DNA of 29,280 bases from CAZYZQ01 sp964652075. Its GTDB lineage: Bacteria > Bacillota > Clostridia > Oscillospirales > Oscillospiraceae. Position numbers and translations under genes: made by a program. The stretch covers positions 1 through 29,280 of the forward strand of contig CAZYZQ010000009.1 in NCBI GenBank assembly GCA_964652075.1, given 5' to 3'. This document shows positions 23,078-29,280 of the stretch, in pieces. The notes under the pieces were generated by a model, which worked only from the letters and a program-made list of their open reading frames with translations, searched no databases and was not told where the DNA came from. Each line of letters begins with the position of its first letter. Position 1 is the stretch's first letter.

Positions 23078-24001
23078 ATGAAGATTACAGTTTTGGGCGG
23101 AGGCGCGATGGGCGCGCTGTTCGGCGGCTACCTCAGCCGGGAGGCAGAGGTCACGATCATTGATGTGAACCCGGCGCTGGTGGAGGCCATCAACGCGCAG
23201 GGCGTCCGGATTACGGAGAAGGACGGGACAGAGCAGGTGCTCCACCCGCGTGCGGCACAGACACCGGACGGGATGCCGCAGCAGGATCTGATCGTCGTCT
23301 TTGTGAAAGCAATGTTCAGTGCCTCCGCGCTCGATGCGAACCGCGGTTTGATTGGCCCGGAGACGTATCTTTTGACGCTGCAAAACGGCTCCGGCCATGA
23401 GGATACGCTGCTGCAATTTACGGATCGGGAGCATGTGCTGATCGGCACAACGCAGCACAACAGCGCCGTGCTCGCGCCCGGCCATATCCGCCATGGCGGC
23501 AGCGGACACACCTACCTCGGCTGCCTGACCGGTGATCCTGCGCGCCTTGCACCGTTTGCAGAGGCCTTCACCAGAAGCGGGCTGGAGGCCAGTGTCAGCG
23601 CGGAAGTACAGCGGCTGATCTGGAACAAGATGTTCACAAACGTCTCTGCCAGTGCGCTGACGGGCCTGCTGCAGTGCCCGCTGGGCTTCATTTCCCGGGA
23701 CGAGAACGCGTGGGCCGTCTGCCAGACTTTGATCCGCGAGGCGGTTCAGGTCGCGGCCGGCGAGGGGCTGGATTTTGACTATGACGAGAAGGTCGCGGAG
23801 GTTAAAGCGGTCTGCGACAATTCCCCGCAGGGCTACACCAGCATCTATGCCGACCTGCGCGACGGACGCAAATCGGAGGTTGACACGATCTCCGGCAGCG
23901 TCGTCCGCGCAAGCGAGCGCAACGGCGTCCCCGCGCCGACGCACGCGATGCTGGTGCGGCTGATCCACGCGATGGAAAATAAGAAAAACTACAACGTCTG
24001 A
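23078..24001 (+). CDS. Ketopantoate reductase-family (PanE/ApbA) oxidoreductase
   Basis: A 307-residue NADPH-dependent 2-oxo-acid reductase family member. The N-terminal Rossmann motif is LGGGAMGALFGGYL, followed by LTLQNGSGHED. The C-terminal domain has the catalytic lysine in LIWNKMFTNVSASALTG and the conserved Glu in GRKSEVDTISGSVV. It starts 4 nt after the previous stop, with the ribosome site inside that gene. No other pantothenate gene is near, and the operon is for uronates, so the substrate may be a 2-keto sugar acid rather than ketopantoate. True PanE activity remains possible. Confidence 0.87.
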   Translation: MKITVLGGGAMGALFGGYLSREAEVTIIDVNPALVEAINAQGVRITEKDGTEQVLHPRAAQTPDGMPQQDLIVVFVKAMFSASALDANRGLIGPETYLLTLQNGSGHEDTLLQFTDREHVLIGTTQHNSAVLAPGHIRHGGSGHTYLGCLTGDPARLAPFAEAFTRSGLEASVSAEVQRLIWNKMFTNVSASALTGLLQCPLGFISRDENAWAVCQTLIREAVQVAAGEGLDFDYDEKVAEVKAVCDNSPQGYTSIYADLRDGRKSEVDTISGSVVRASERNGVPAPTHAMLVRLIHAMENKKNYNV

Positions 24002-24015
24002 GAGGAGTAACAATT

Positions 24016-24705
24016 ATGGATTCTGTCTTTACACTGAACGGCCTGCGGGTCGTGGATTTGACAAAGCCGCTGGACCCGGCAAACGAGTCCCGCCGCTGCC
24101 ATCTGATTCGTTACAACACCGGTGGGCCGATTCCGGACTTCCACACGGCGATGGATTTGACGAGCCATCTCGGCACGCATGTCGAGTGCCCGTACCATCA
24201 TGACGACAACTGGCCGAGCGTTGCCGAGCTGCCGCTGACGGCGTTCATGGGCCGCGCAATCTATGTCAACATTGACTTCATGGAGCCGTATACGCATATC
24301 ACGGCCGCCGATCTCGACCGCGCCTGCGGCGACCGCATCCGCGAGGGCGATATCGTGATTCTGGACAGCCCCAACAAGCTGCCGCCCTTCACCCCGGCCA
24401 CGAACGGCCCGGAGGATAAGCGCCTGCTCATCGGCGAGGAGAGCGCCATCTGGTTCCGGGATCACAAGGTCAAGTGCGTCGGCTTCGGTGACGGCGTGTC
24501 CATTGAGAACTGCAACGAGGACGTCAAGCCGTTCCACGACATCCTGATGGCGGAGAATATCATCTTCCTGGAAGTGCTGAAAAATCTCGATCAGCTGACG
24601 ACGGATACCTTCTTCCTGAGCTATACGCCGCTGCCGATTCTCGGCCTTGACAGCTGCCCGATCCGCGTCTACGCGATTGAAGGGCTGGCGGAGTTTTCCA
24701 AATGA
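24016..24705 (+). CDS. Cyclase-family metal-dependent hydrolase (kynurenine formamidase fold)
   Basis: A 229-residue protein of the cyclase (PF04199) family, which contains kynurenine formamidase and several amidases or lactonases. The metal motif HxGTHxDxPxH reads H51-LGTH55-V-E57-CP59-Y-H61, so the usual Asp is Glu. DLTKPLD near the N-terminus and GDIVILDS are also family features. GAGGAGT precedes the ATG, 14 nt after the reductase. The stop overlaps uxaC as ATGA, which ties it firmly to the uronate pathway. Hydrolysis of a uronate lactone, amide or ester is a reasonable guess. Confidence 0.87.
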   Translation: MDSVFTLNGLRVVDLTKPLDPANESRRCHLIRYNTGGPIPDFHTAMDLTSHLGTHVECPYHHDDNWPSVAELPLTAFMGRAIYVNIDFMEPYTHITAADLDRACGDRIREGDIVILDSPNKLPPFTPATNGPEDKRLLIGEESAIWFRDHKVKCVGFGDGVSIENCNEDVKPFHDILMAENIIFLEVLKNLDQLTTDTFFLSYTPLPILGLDSCPIRVYAIEGLAEFSK

Positions 24706-26135
24706 GGACGTTTCTGGACAAGGATTTCCTTCTGACGACGGACGTGGCCAAAAAGCTCTACCATGAGTTTGCCGAGGGGATGCCGATTGTGGACTACCAC
24801 TGCCACATCGATCCGAAGGAGATCTATGAGGACAAGCGCTATGAGAACATTGCCCAGCTCTGGCTGGGCGTGGGCGGAAGCTGCTTCGGCGACCACTACA
24901 AATGGCGTTTCATGCGCTCGTGCGGCGTCGAGGAGCAATATATCACCGGTACGGAGCCGGATGAGCTGCGCTTTCAGAAGTGGGCGGAATGCCTCGGGAA
25001 AGCGGTCGGCAACCCGCTGTATCACTGGAGCCATCTGGAGCTGCGGCGCTATTTCGGCTATGAGGGGATCCTGAACGGGCGTACCTGGCGCGAGGTATGG
25101 GAGCTGTGCAACCGGAAGCTGCGCGAGCCGGGCATGTCCGTCCGGGGCCTGATCCGGCAGTCCGGCGTCCGGCTGATCTGTACGACGGACGACCCCGCGG
25201 ATACGTTGGAATGGCATGAAAAACTCGCGCAGGACGATACCTTTGAGGTGCAGGTCCTGCCCGCCTGGCGGCCCGATAAGGCCATGAATCTGGAAAAGCC
25301 GGACTATGCCGCGTATCTGGACAAGCTCTCCGCAGCAGCGGGGCAGAAGATCGACTCGTTTGCGAGCCTGAAGCAGGCATTGTCCGTGCGTATGGACTTT
25401 TTCGCGGCGCACGGCTGCTGCGTGTCCGACCACGGGCTGGACTATGTGCCCTATGAGCCGGCCGATGATACGCAGATCGAGGCGGTTTTCCACCGCCGTC
25501 TTGAGGGAGTATTGCCGGACGCGCGGGAGATCGCGCAGTTTAAGACTGCCTGTATGCTCTTTATTGCAAAGGAATACGCCCGGCGCGGCTGGGTCATGCA
25601 GCTGCACTACGGCTGCAAGCGCGACAACAACACTGCACGCTTCGCGCTGCAGGGTGCGGACACGGGCTATGACTGCATCCGCTCCGGCGCTTCCAGTATG
25701 GAGACGGCGGACTTCCTGAACGCAGTGGAGCAGGACGGCGGCCTGCCGAAGACGATTTTGTACTCGCTGAACCCCGGCGATAATGCGGCCATTGGTACGA
25801 TTATTGGCTGCTTCCAGACGTCAGAAGCCGTTGCGAAGATTCAGCACGGCAGCGCGTGGTGGTTCAACGACCACAAGGAGGGAATGCGCGCACAGCTGAC
25901 AAGCCTTGCGAATCTGGGCAACCTCTCCGGTTTTGTCGGGATGCTGACGGACTCACGGTCTTTCCTGTCCTACACGCGTCATGATTATTTCCGCCGCATT
26001 CTCTGCGGCCTGCTCGGCGAGTGGGTGGACGGCGGCGAATTCCCGGAGGACTACGAGACGCTTGGCGGGATTGTCCGCGATATCTGCTATAACAACGTCG
26101 TGCGTTACTTCGGCTTCCAGCTTGAGCTTTGCTAA
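24702..26135 (+). CDS. uxaC: Glucuronate (uronate) isomerase
   Basis: A 477-residue enzyme that converts D-glucuronate to D-fructuronate and D-galacturonate to D-tagaturonate. The amidohydrolase-like barrel shows the opening IVDYHCHIDPKEIYED with His 33 and His 35, ICTTDDPADTLEWHEKL, and ending blocks SAWWFNDHKEGMRAQLTSLA and GMLTDSRSFLSYTRHDYFRR. The length fits UxaC. Translation is coupled to the cyclase gene by the ATGA overlap. It is followed by uxaA and uxaB, giving the tagaturonate branch directly. Confidence 0.97.
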   Translation: MRTFLDKDFLLTTDVAKKLYHEFAEGMPIVDYHCHIDPKEIYEDKRYENIAQLWLGVGGSCFGDHYKWRFMRSCGVEEQYITGTEPDELRFQKWAECLGKAVGNPLYHWSHLELRRYFGYEGILNGRTWREVWELCNRKLREPGMSVRGLIRQSGVRLICTTDDPADTLEWHEKLAQDDTFEVQVLPAWRPDKAMNLEKPDYAAYLDKLSAAAGQKIDSFASLKQALSVRMDFFAAHGCCVSDHGLDYVPYEPADDTQIEAVFHRRLEGVLPDAREIAQFKTACMLFIAKEYARRGWVMQLHYGCKRDNNTARFALQGADTGYDCIRSGASSMETADFLNAVEQDGGLPKTILYSLNPGDNAAIGTIIGCFQTSEAVAKIQHGSAWWFNDHKEGMRAQLTSLANLGNLSGFVGMLTDSRSFLSYTRHDYFRRILCGLLGEWVDGGEFPEDYETLGGIVRDICYNNVVRYFGFQLELC

Positions 26136-26153
26136 AAAATAGGGGGAAGAGCC

Positions 26154-27623
26154 ATGCGGGAATGGATCCGCATTCAGGAAAACGACTCCGTTGCCGTGGC
26201 GCTGCAGGATTTGCCGGAGGGCGGCAGCTTCTGCGGCGTGACGCTGCGGGAAGCAATTGCGCGCGGGCACAAGTTCGCACTGCGGGATATCCCGGCAGGT
26301 GAGCGGATTATCAAATACGGCGCGCCGATCGGCATAGCGCGCTGCGACATTGCGGCGGGCAGCTGGGTACACACGCATAACGTGAAGACCGGGCTGGGAG
26401 AGATCCTCGACTACCGCTATCACCCTGACTGCGCCGCACCGGCCCCGCTGTCGGCACAGATGTTCGAGGGCTATCGCCGCCCGGATGGGCGCGTCGGTGT
26501 GCGCAACGAGCTCTGGATCCTGCCGACGGTCGGCTGTGTGGCGAATGTTGCGCAGGCGCTGGCGAAGCAGAACCAGCATCTGGTACGCGGCTCAATCGAC
26601 GCGCTTGTAGCCTTTTCCCACCCCTACGGCTGCTCACAGATGGGGGAGGATCAGGAGAATACGCGCACGATTCTTGCAGACCTTGCGCAGCACCCGAACG
26701 CCGGCGGCGTGCTGGTGCTGGGCCTTGGCTGTGAGAACAGCGGCGTTGAGGAGATCCGGAAGCGGTTGCAGGATTGGGATGAAAATCGGGTCAGATTCCT
26801 CGTCTGTCAGGACGTAGCGGATGAATTGCAGACCGGAAGCGAGCTGCTTGCGGCGCTCGCGGATTACGCATCCCAGTTCCAACGCGAGCCGGTGCCGACC
26901 AGCGAGCTGGTTGTCGGACTCAAATGCGGCGGCTCGGACGGACTGTCCGGGATTACGGCCAACCCCGCGGTCGGCGCGTTCTCCGATCGCCTGATCGCAC
27001 AGGGCGGCACGACAATCCTGACAGAGGTGCCGGAGATGTTCGGCGCAGAACAGCTTCTGATGGACCGCTGCGAGACAGAGCCGCTGTTTGAGGAGACCGT
27101 GGCACTGATCAATGATTTCAAACACTATTTCCAGCGTCATGGCCAGACAATCTATGAGAACCCTTCGCCCGGGAACAAAAAGGGCGGAATCACAACGCTG
27201 GAGGACAAGTCGCTCGGCTGCACGCAGAAATCCGGCTCCGCGCCGGTGCGGGGCGTGCTGCGCTACGGCGCGCGGGCGACGGAGCATGGGCTGAATCTGC
27301 TCTCCGCGCCGGGGAACGATCTGGTTGCCTCGACGGCGCTGGCCGCGGCGGGCGCGCAGATCGTCCTGTTCACAACGGGGCGCGGGACCCCGTTTGCCTG
27401 CCCGGCGCCGACGGTCAAAATCGCTTCCAACTCGGCGCTCGCCGGGAAAAAACAGCGGTGGATCGACTTCGACGCCGGTGTGATTGCGGCAGGCGAGGAT
27501 GTCGCCCAAACCGGTGTGCGCCTGTTTGACTACGTGCTGCGCGTTGCCTCCGGCGAACAGGTTGCGGCGGAGCAGGCAGGCTACCATGACCTTGCGATTT
27601 TTAAACAGGGCGTTACGCTATAA
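26154..27623 (+). CDS. uxaA: Altronate dehydratase
   Basis: A 489-residue enzyme that dehydrates D-altronate to 2-keto-3-deoxy-gluconate. The N-terminal SAF domain (about 1-90) contains GSWVHTHNVKTGL. The larger C-terminal domain begins around FEGYRRPDGRVGVRNELWIL and includes HPYGCSQMGEDQENT, LGCENSGVEEI, KCGGSDGLSGITANPAVG and LDKSLGCTQKSGSAP-type blocks with the conserved cysteines that bind iron. AGGGGGAAG precedes the ATG. Full length for the family. Confidence 0.96.
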   Translation: MREWIRIQENDSVAVALQDLPEGGSFCGVTLREAIARGHKFALRDIPAGERIIKYGAPIGIARCDIAAGSWVHTHNVKTGLGEILDYRYHPDCAAPAPLSAQMFEGYRRPDGRVGVRNELWILPTVGCVANVAQALAKQNQHLVRGSIDALVAFSHPYGCSQMGEDQENTRTILADLAQHPNAGGVLVLGLGCENSGVEEIRKRLQDWDENRVRFLVCQDVADELQTGSELLAALADYASQFQREPVPTSELVVGLKCGGSDGLSGITANPAVGAFSDRLIAQGGTTILTEVPEMFGAEQLLMDRCETEPLFEETVALINDFKHYFQRHGQTIYENPSPGNKKGGITTLEDKSLGCTQKSGSAPVRGVLRYGARATEHGLNLLSAPGNDLVASTALAAAGAQIVLFTTGRGTPFACPAPTVKIASNSALAGKKQRWIDFDAGVIAAGEDVAQTGVRLFDYVLRVASGEQVAAEQAGYHDLAIFKQGVTL

Positions 27624-27642
27624 GGACGGAAAGGAACGGCAT

Positions 27643-29139
27643 ATGGATCGATTGAACTATGAGACGCTCGCGCGGCAGGGCTATCAGGGCTATCTCGCGC
27701 CGAAGGACACGCCGGTCAAGGTGCTGCAGTTCGGCGAGGGAAATTTCCTGCGCGCGTTTGTCGACTACTGGTTTGACAGGATGAACGAAGACGGCGGCTT
27801 CGGCGGCAGGATTCAAATGGTGACGCCGATTGCGCCGAATCCGGCGTTCGATGTGTGCAAGCTGGCAAAAGAGCAGGACGGGCTTTACACCCTCTATCTA
27901 CAGGGACAGGAGAAGGGCGAAAAGGTGCGCCGCAGGCGCGTGATTTCCAGCGTGGCCGGGTGCCTGAACCCGTACGCGGATTTTCAGGCGTTTCTGGACT
28001 GCGCCAAAAATCCTGAGCTGAGGATCCTGACCTCGAACACGACGGAGGCGGGCATTGCGTACGACCCGGAGGCGGCATACGACCAGAATCCGCCGCGAAG
28101 CTTCCCGGGGAAGCTGTGCCGCTTCCTGCACGAGCGCTGGAAACTCGGGCTGCCGGGCTTCCTGATTCTCGCGTGCGAGCTGATTGACCACAACGGCGAA
28201 GAACTGAAAAAGATCGTTCTGCGCCACTGCGACGAGTGGGGGCTGGAACCGGAATTCCGCGCATGGGTCGAGGCGGAGAACACATTCTGCTCGACGCTGG
28301 TCGACCGGATTGTCCCCGGCTACCCGCGCGTGGAGGCGGAGACGCTGACCGCGGAAAATGGCTATGAGGACAAGCTCATGGACACCGGAGAGGTGTTCGG
28401 CTTCTGGGTCATTGAAGGCCCGCAGTGGATTTACGACGTGCTGCCGATCAAACAGGCGGGGCTGGAGGAGCATATCCTCGTCGTGGACGACCACACGCCC
28501 TACAAGCAGCGCAAGGTGCGCATCCTGAACGGCGCGCACACCTCGTTTGTGCCCGGCGCGTATCTCGCAGGGCAGAATATTGTCCGCGACTGCATGGCGG
28601 ACCCGGTGATCCGCGGCTTTATGGAGGCGTGCATCTATCAGGAGATCATGCCCACGCTGACGCTGCCGAAGGAAGAACTGCAAGACTTCGCGTTCAGCGT
28701 GGTCGACCGCTTCCAGAATCCGTATATTGACCACCAGCTGCTCTCCATCTGCCTGAACTCCACCTCGAAATGGCGCGCACGCGTGCTGCCGAGTGTGAAG
28801 GGGTATGTGGAGAGAAAGCAGACGCTGCCGCGCTGCCTGACAGCATCGTTTGCGCTGTATCTGGAGTTCTACCGCAACGGCGCAAGCGGCGGTGTGCGTG
28901 GAGCGGACCACTACACGGTGCAGGACGACGCAGCGGTATTGGCGTTCTATCAGGCACACAAGGCCGACGATGCGCAGACGCTGGTGAACGCCGTCTGTGC
29001 CAACGTGGACTTCTGGGGCGAGGATTTGACGGCGCTGCCCGGCTTTGCCGACGAAGTGGCGGAGGATCTGCGCGTGATCCAGTCGCAGGGCGCGTATGCG
29101 CTCATGCGCAGCTGTGTGGAGCAGGGAGGAAAAAACTGA
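27643..29139 (+). CDS. uxaB: Tagaturonate reductase (altronate oxidoreductase)
   Basis: A 498-residue NAD-dependent long-chain mannitol dehydrogenase-family enzyme. The N-terminal nucleotide fold has VLQFGEGNFLRAFVDYWF, and the catalytic signature K-x4-N-x2-H is present as Lys 291, Asn 296 and His 299 (KVRILNGAH). The start at 27643 has GAAAGGAAC upstream; the longer frame overlaps uxaA. It reduces tagaturonate to altronate between UxaC and UxaA. The family also contains fructuronate reductase UxuB, but the partner is UxaA and no uxuA is seen, so UxaB is preferred. Confidence 0.93.
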   Translation: MDRLNYETLARQGYQGYLAPKDTPVKVLQFGEGNFLRAFVDYWFDRMNEDGGFGGRIQMVTPIAPNPAFDVCKLAKEQDGLYTLYLQGQEKGEKVRRRRVISSVAGCLNPYADFQAFLDCAKNPELRILTSNTTEAGIAYDPEAAYDQNPPRSFPGKLCRFLHERWKLGLPGFLILACELIDHNGEELKKIVLRHCDEWGLEPEFRAWVEAENTFCSTLVDRIVPGYPRVEAETLTAENGYEDKLMDTGEVFGFWVIEGPQWIYDVLPIKQAGLEEHILVVDDHTPYKQRKVRILNGAHTSFVPGAYLAGQNIVRDCMADPVIRGFMEACIYQEIMPTLTLPKEELQDFAFSVVDRFQNPYIDHQLLSICLNSTSKWRARVLPSVKGYVERKQTLPRCLTASFALYLEFYRNGASGGVRGADHYTVQDDAAVLAFYQAHKADDAQTLVNAVCANVDFWGEDLTALPGFADEVAEDLRVIQSQGAYALMRSCVEQGGKN

Positions 29140-29280
29140 TGACAGAAATGCAGAAGGAGATCCACGAGATTGGCATTGTGCCGGTTGTGGTTCTGAACGA
29201 CGCAAAGGACGCCGCGCCGCTGGCAAAGGCCATGTGCGAGGGCGGTCTGCCGTGCGCAGAGGTGACGTTCCGCACCGCGG
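29139..29280 (+). CDS. KDPG/KHG aldolase, 5' part only (cut by the window end)
   Basis: The first 47 codons read MTEMQKEIHEIGIVPVVVLN and later GLPCAEVTFRTA. This is the N-terminal strand-helix unit of class I 2-keto-3-deoxy-6-phosphogluconate / 4-hydroxy-2-oxoglutarate aldolase (Eda/KdgA), with the conserved Glu of EVTFRT; the Schiff-base lysine lies beyond the edge. The ATG at 29139 overlaps the uxaB stop (TGATG) and has GGGAGG 9 nt upstream. The enzyme splits KDPG to pyruvate and glyceraldehyde-3-phosphate; a KDG kinase gene is expected to follow. Confidence 0.93.
   Translation, partial: MTEMQKEIHEIGIVPVVVLNDAKDAAPLAKAMCEGGLPCAEVTFRTA

Noticed and set aside
23078..24001. Assigning the gene as panE of pantothenate synthesis
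   Set aside because: The family is clear, but the operon context is uronate catabolism and no other pantothenate gene is nearby, so the symbol was left empty.
1..29280. CRISPR arrays, tRNA or rRNA genes, integrases, toxin-antitoxin pairs, restriction systems
   Set aside because: No regularly spaced repeats, tRNA cloverleaf, integrase or defence-gene motif was recognised by eye. The lone Xre-type protein has no toxin beside it.

Overview
The window looks like chromosome from an anaerobic, GC-rich Firmicute of the gut Oscillospirales (butyrate-producer) type, in a draft or metagenome-derived assembly. Evidence for this is the Firmicute-style consensus promoters and AGGAGG ribosome sites, the many ATGA gene overlaps, a butyryl-CoA:acetate CoA-transferase, an old-yellow-enzyme/FAD reductase, and a run of ten Ns inside a gene. 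No ribosomal or other marker gene is present, so the taxonomic statement is inference.

Layout. Positions 1-1130 are accessory or broken DNA: a hairpin joined directly to a 5'-truncated, less GC-rich surface-type ORF, a terminator, and the degraded 3' end of an IS66 transposase. Positions 1181-4260 (minus) hold a YtrABC-like operon: a short GntR regulator, an ABC ATPase interrupted by the assembly gap, and a membrane permease, with a perfect TTGACA-17-TATAAT promoter and CTGTAY repeats. Positions 4303-6313 (minus) hold an ECF sigma factor and its membrane-anchored anti-sigma-like partner. Positions 6419-9428 (plus) hold a carbohydrate ABC importer (binding lipoprotein and two permeases, no ATPase). 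Positions 9585-9925 hold a small Xre-type regulator preceded by two copies of TTGCTA-N8-TAGCAA.

Positions 10267-13349 (plus) encode a compact thiolase-fold enzyme / DUF35 Zn-ribbon protein / stand-alone acyl carrier protein / phosphotransacetylase-family enzyme operon. It is followed by an alpha/beta hydrolase and, convergently, a 4'-phosphopantetheinyl transferase that could activate the ACP. Next is a large FMN/FAD/Fe-S enoate-reductase-type enzyme (minus). This cluster is the best candidate for an undescribed acyl-processing system. Positions 17012-19831 (minus) encode the TrkH/TrkA potassium uptake pair.

Positions 19901-21229 (minus) encode the butyryl-CoA:acetate CoA-transferase. It is divergent from a long plus-strand operon running off the right edge (21538-29280): a cytosolic NHL-type beta-propeller protein, a YhcH-family protein, a ketopantoate-reductase-family enzyme and a cyclase-family metal hydrolase, then uxaC, uxaA, uxaB and the start of a KDPG aldolase gene. 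The last four give the isomerase route from glucuronate/galacturonate to KDG and the (phospho)aldolase step; a KDG kinase is not in view. The four leading genes are not part of the textbook hexuronate pathway and may prepare or salvage a modified uronate. Pyruvate from this route can feed butyryl-CoA, which the divergent CoA-transferase would turn into butyrate.
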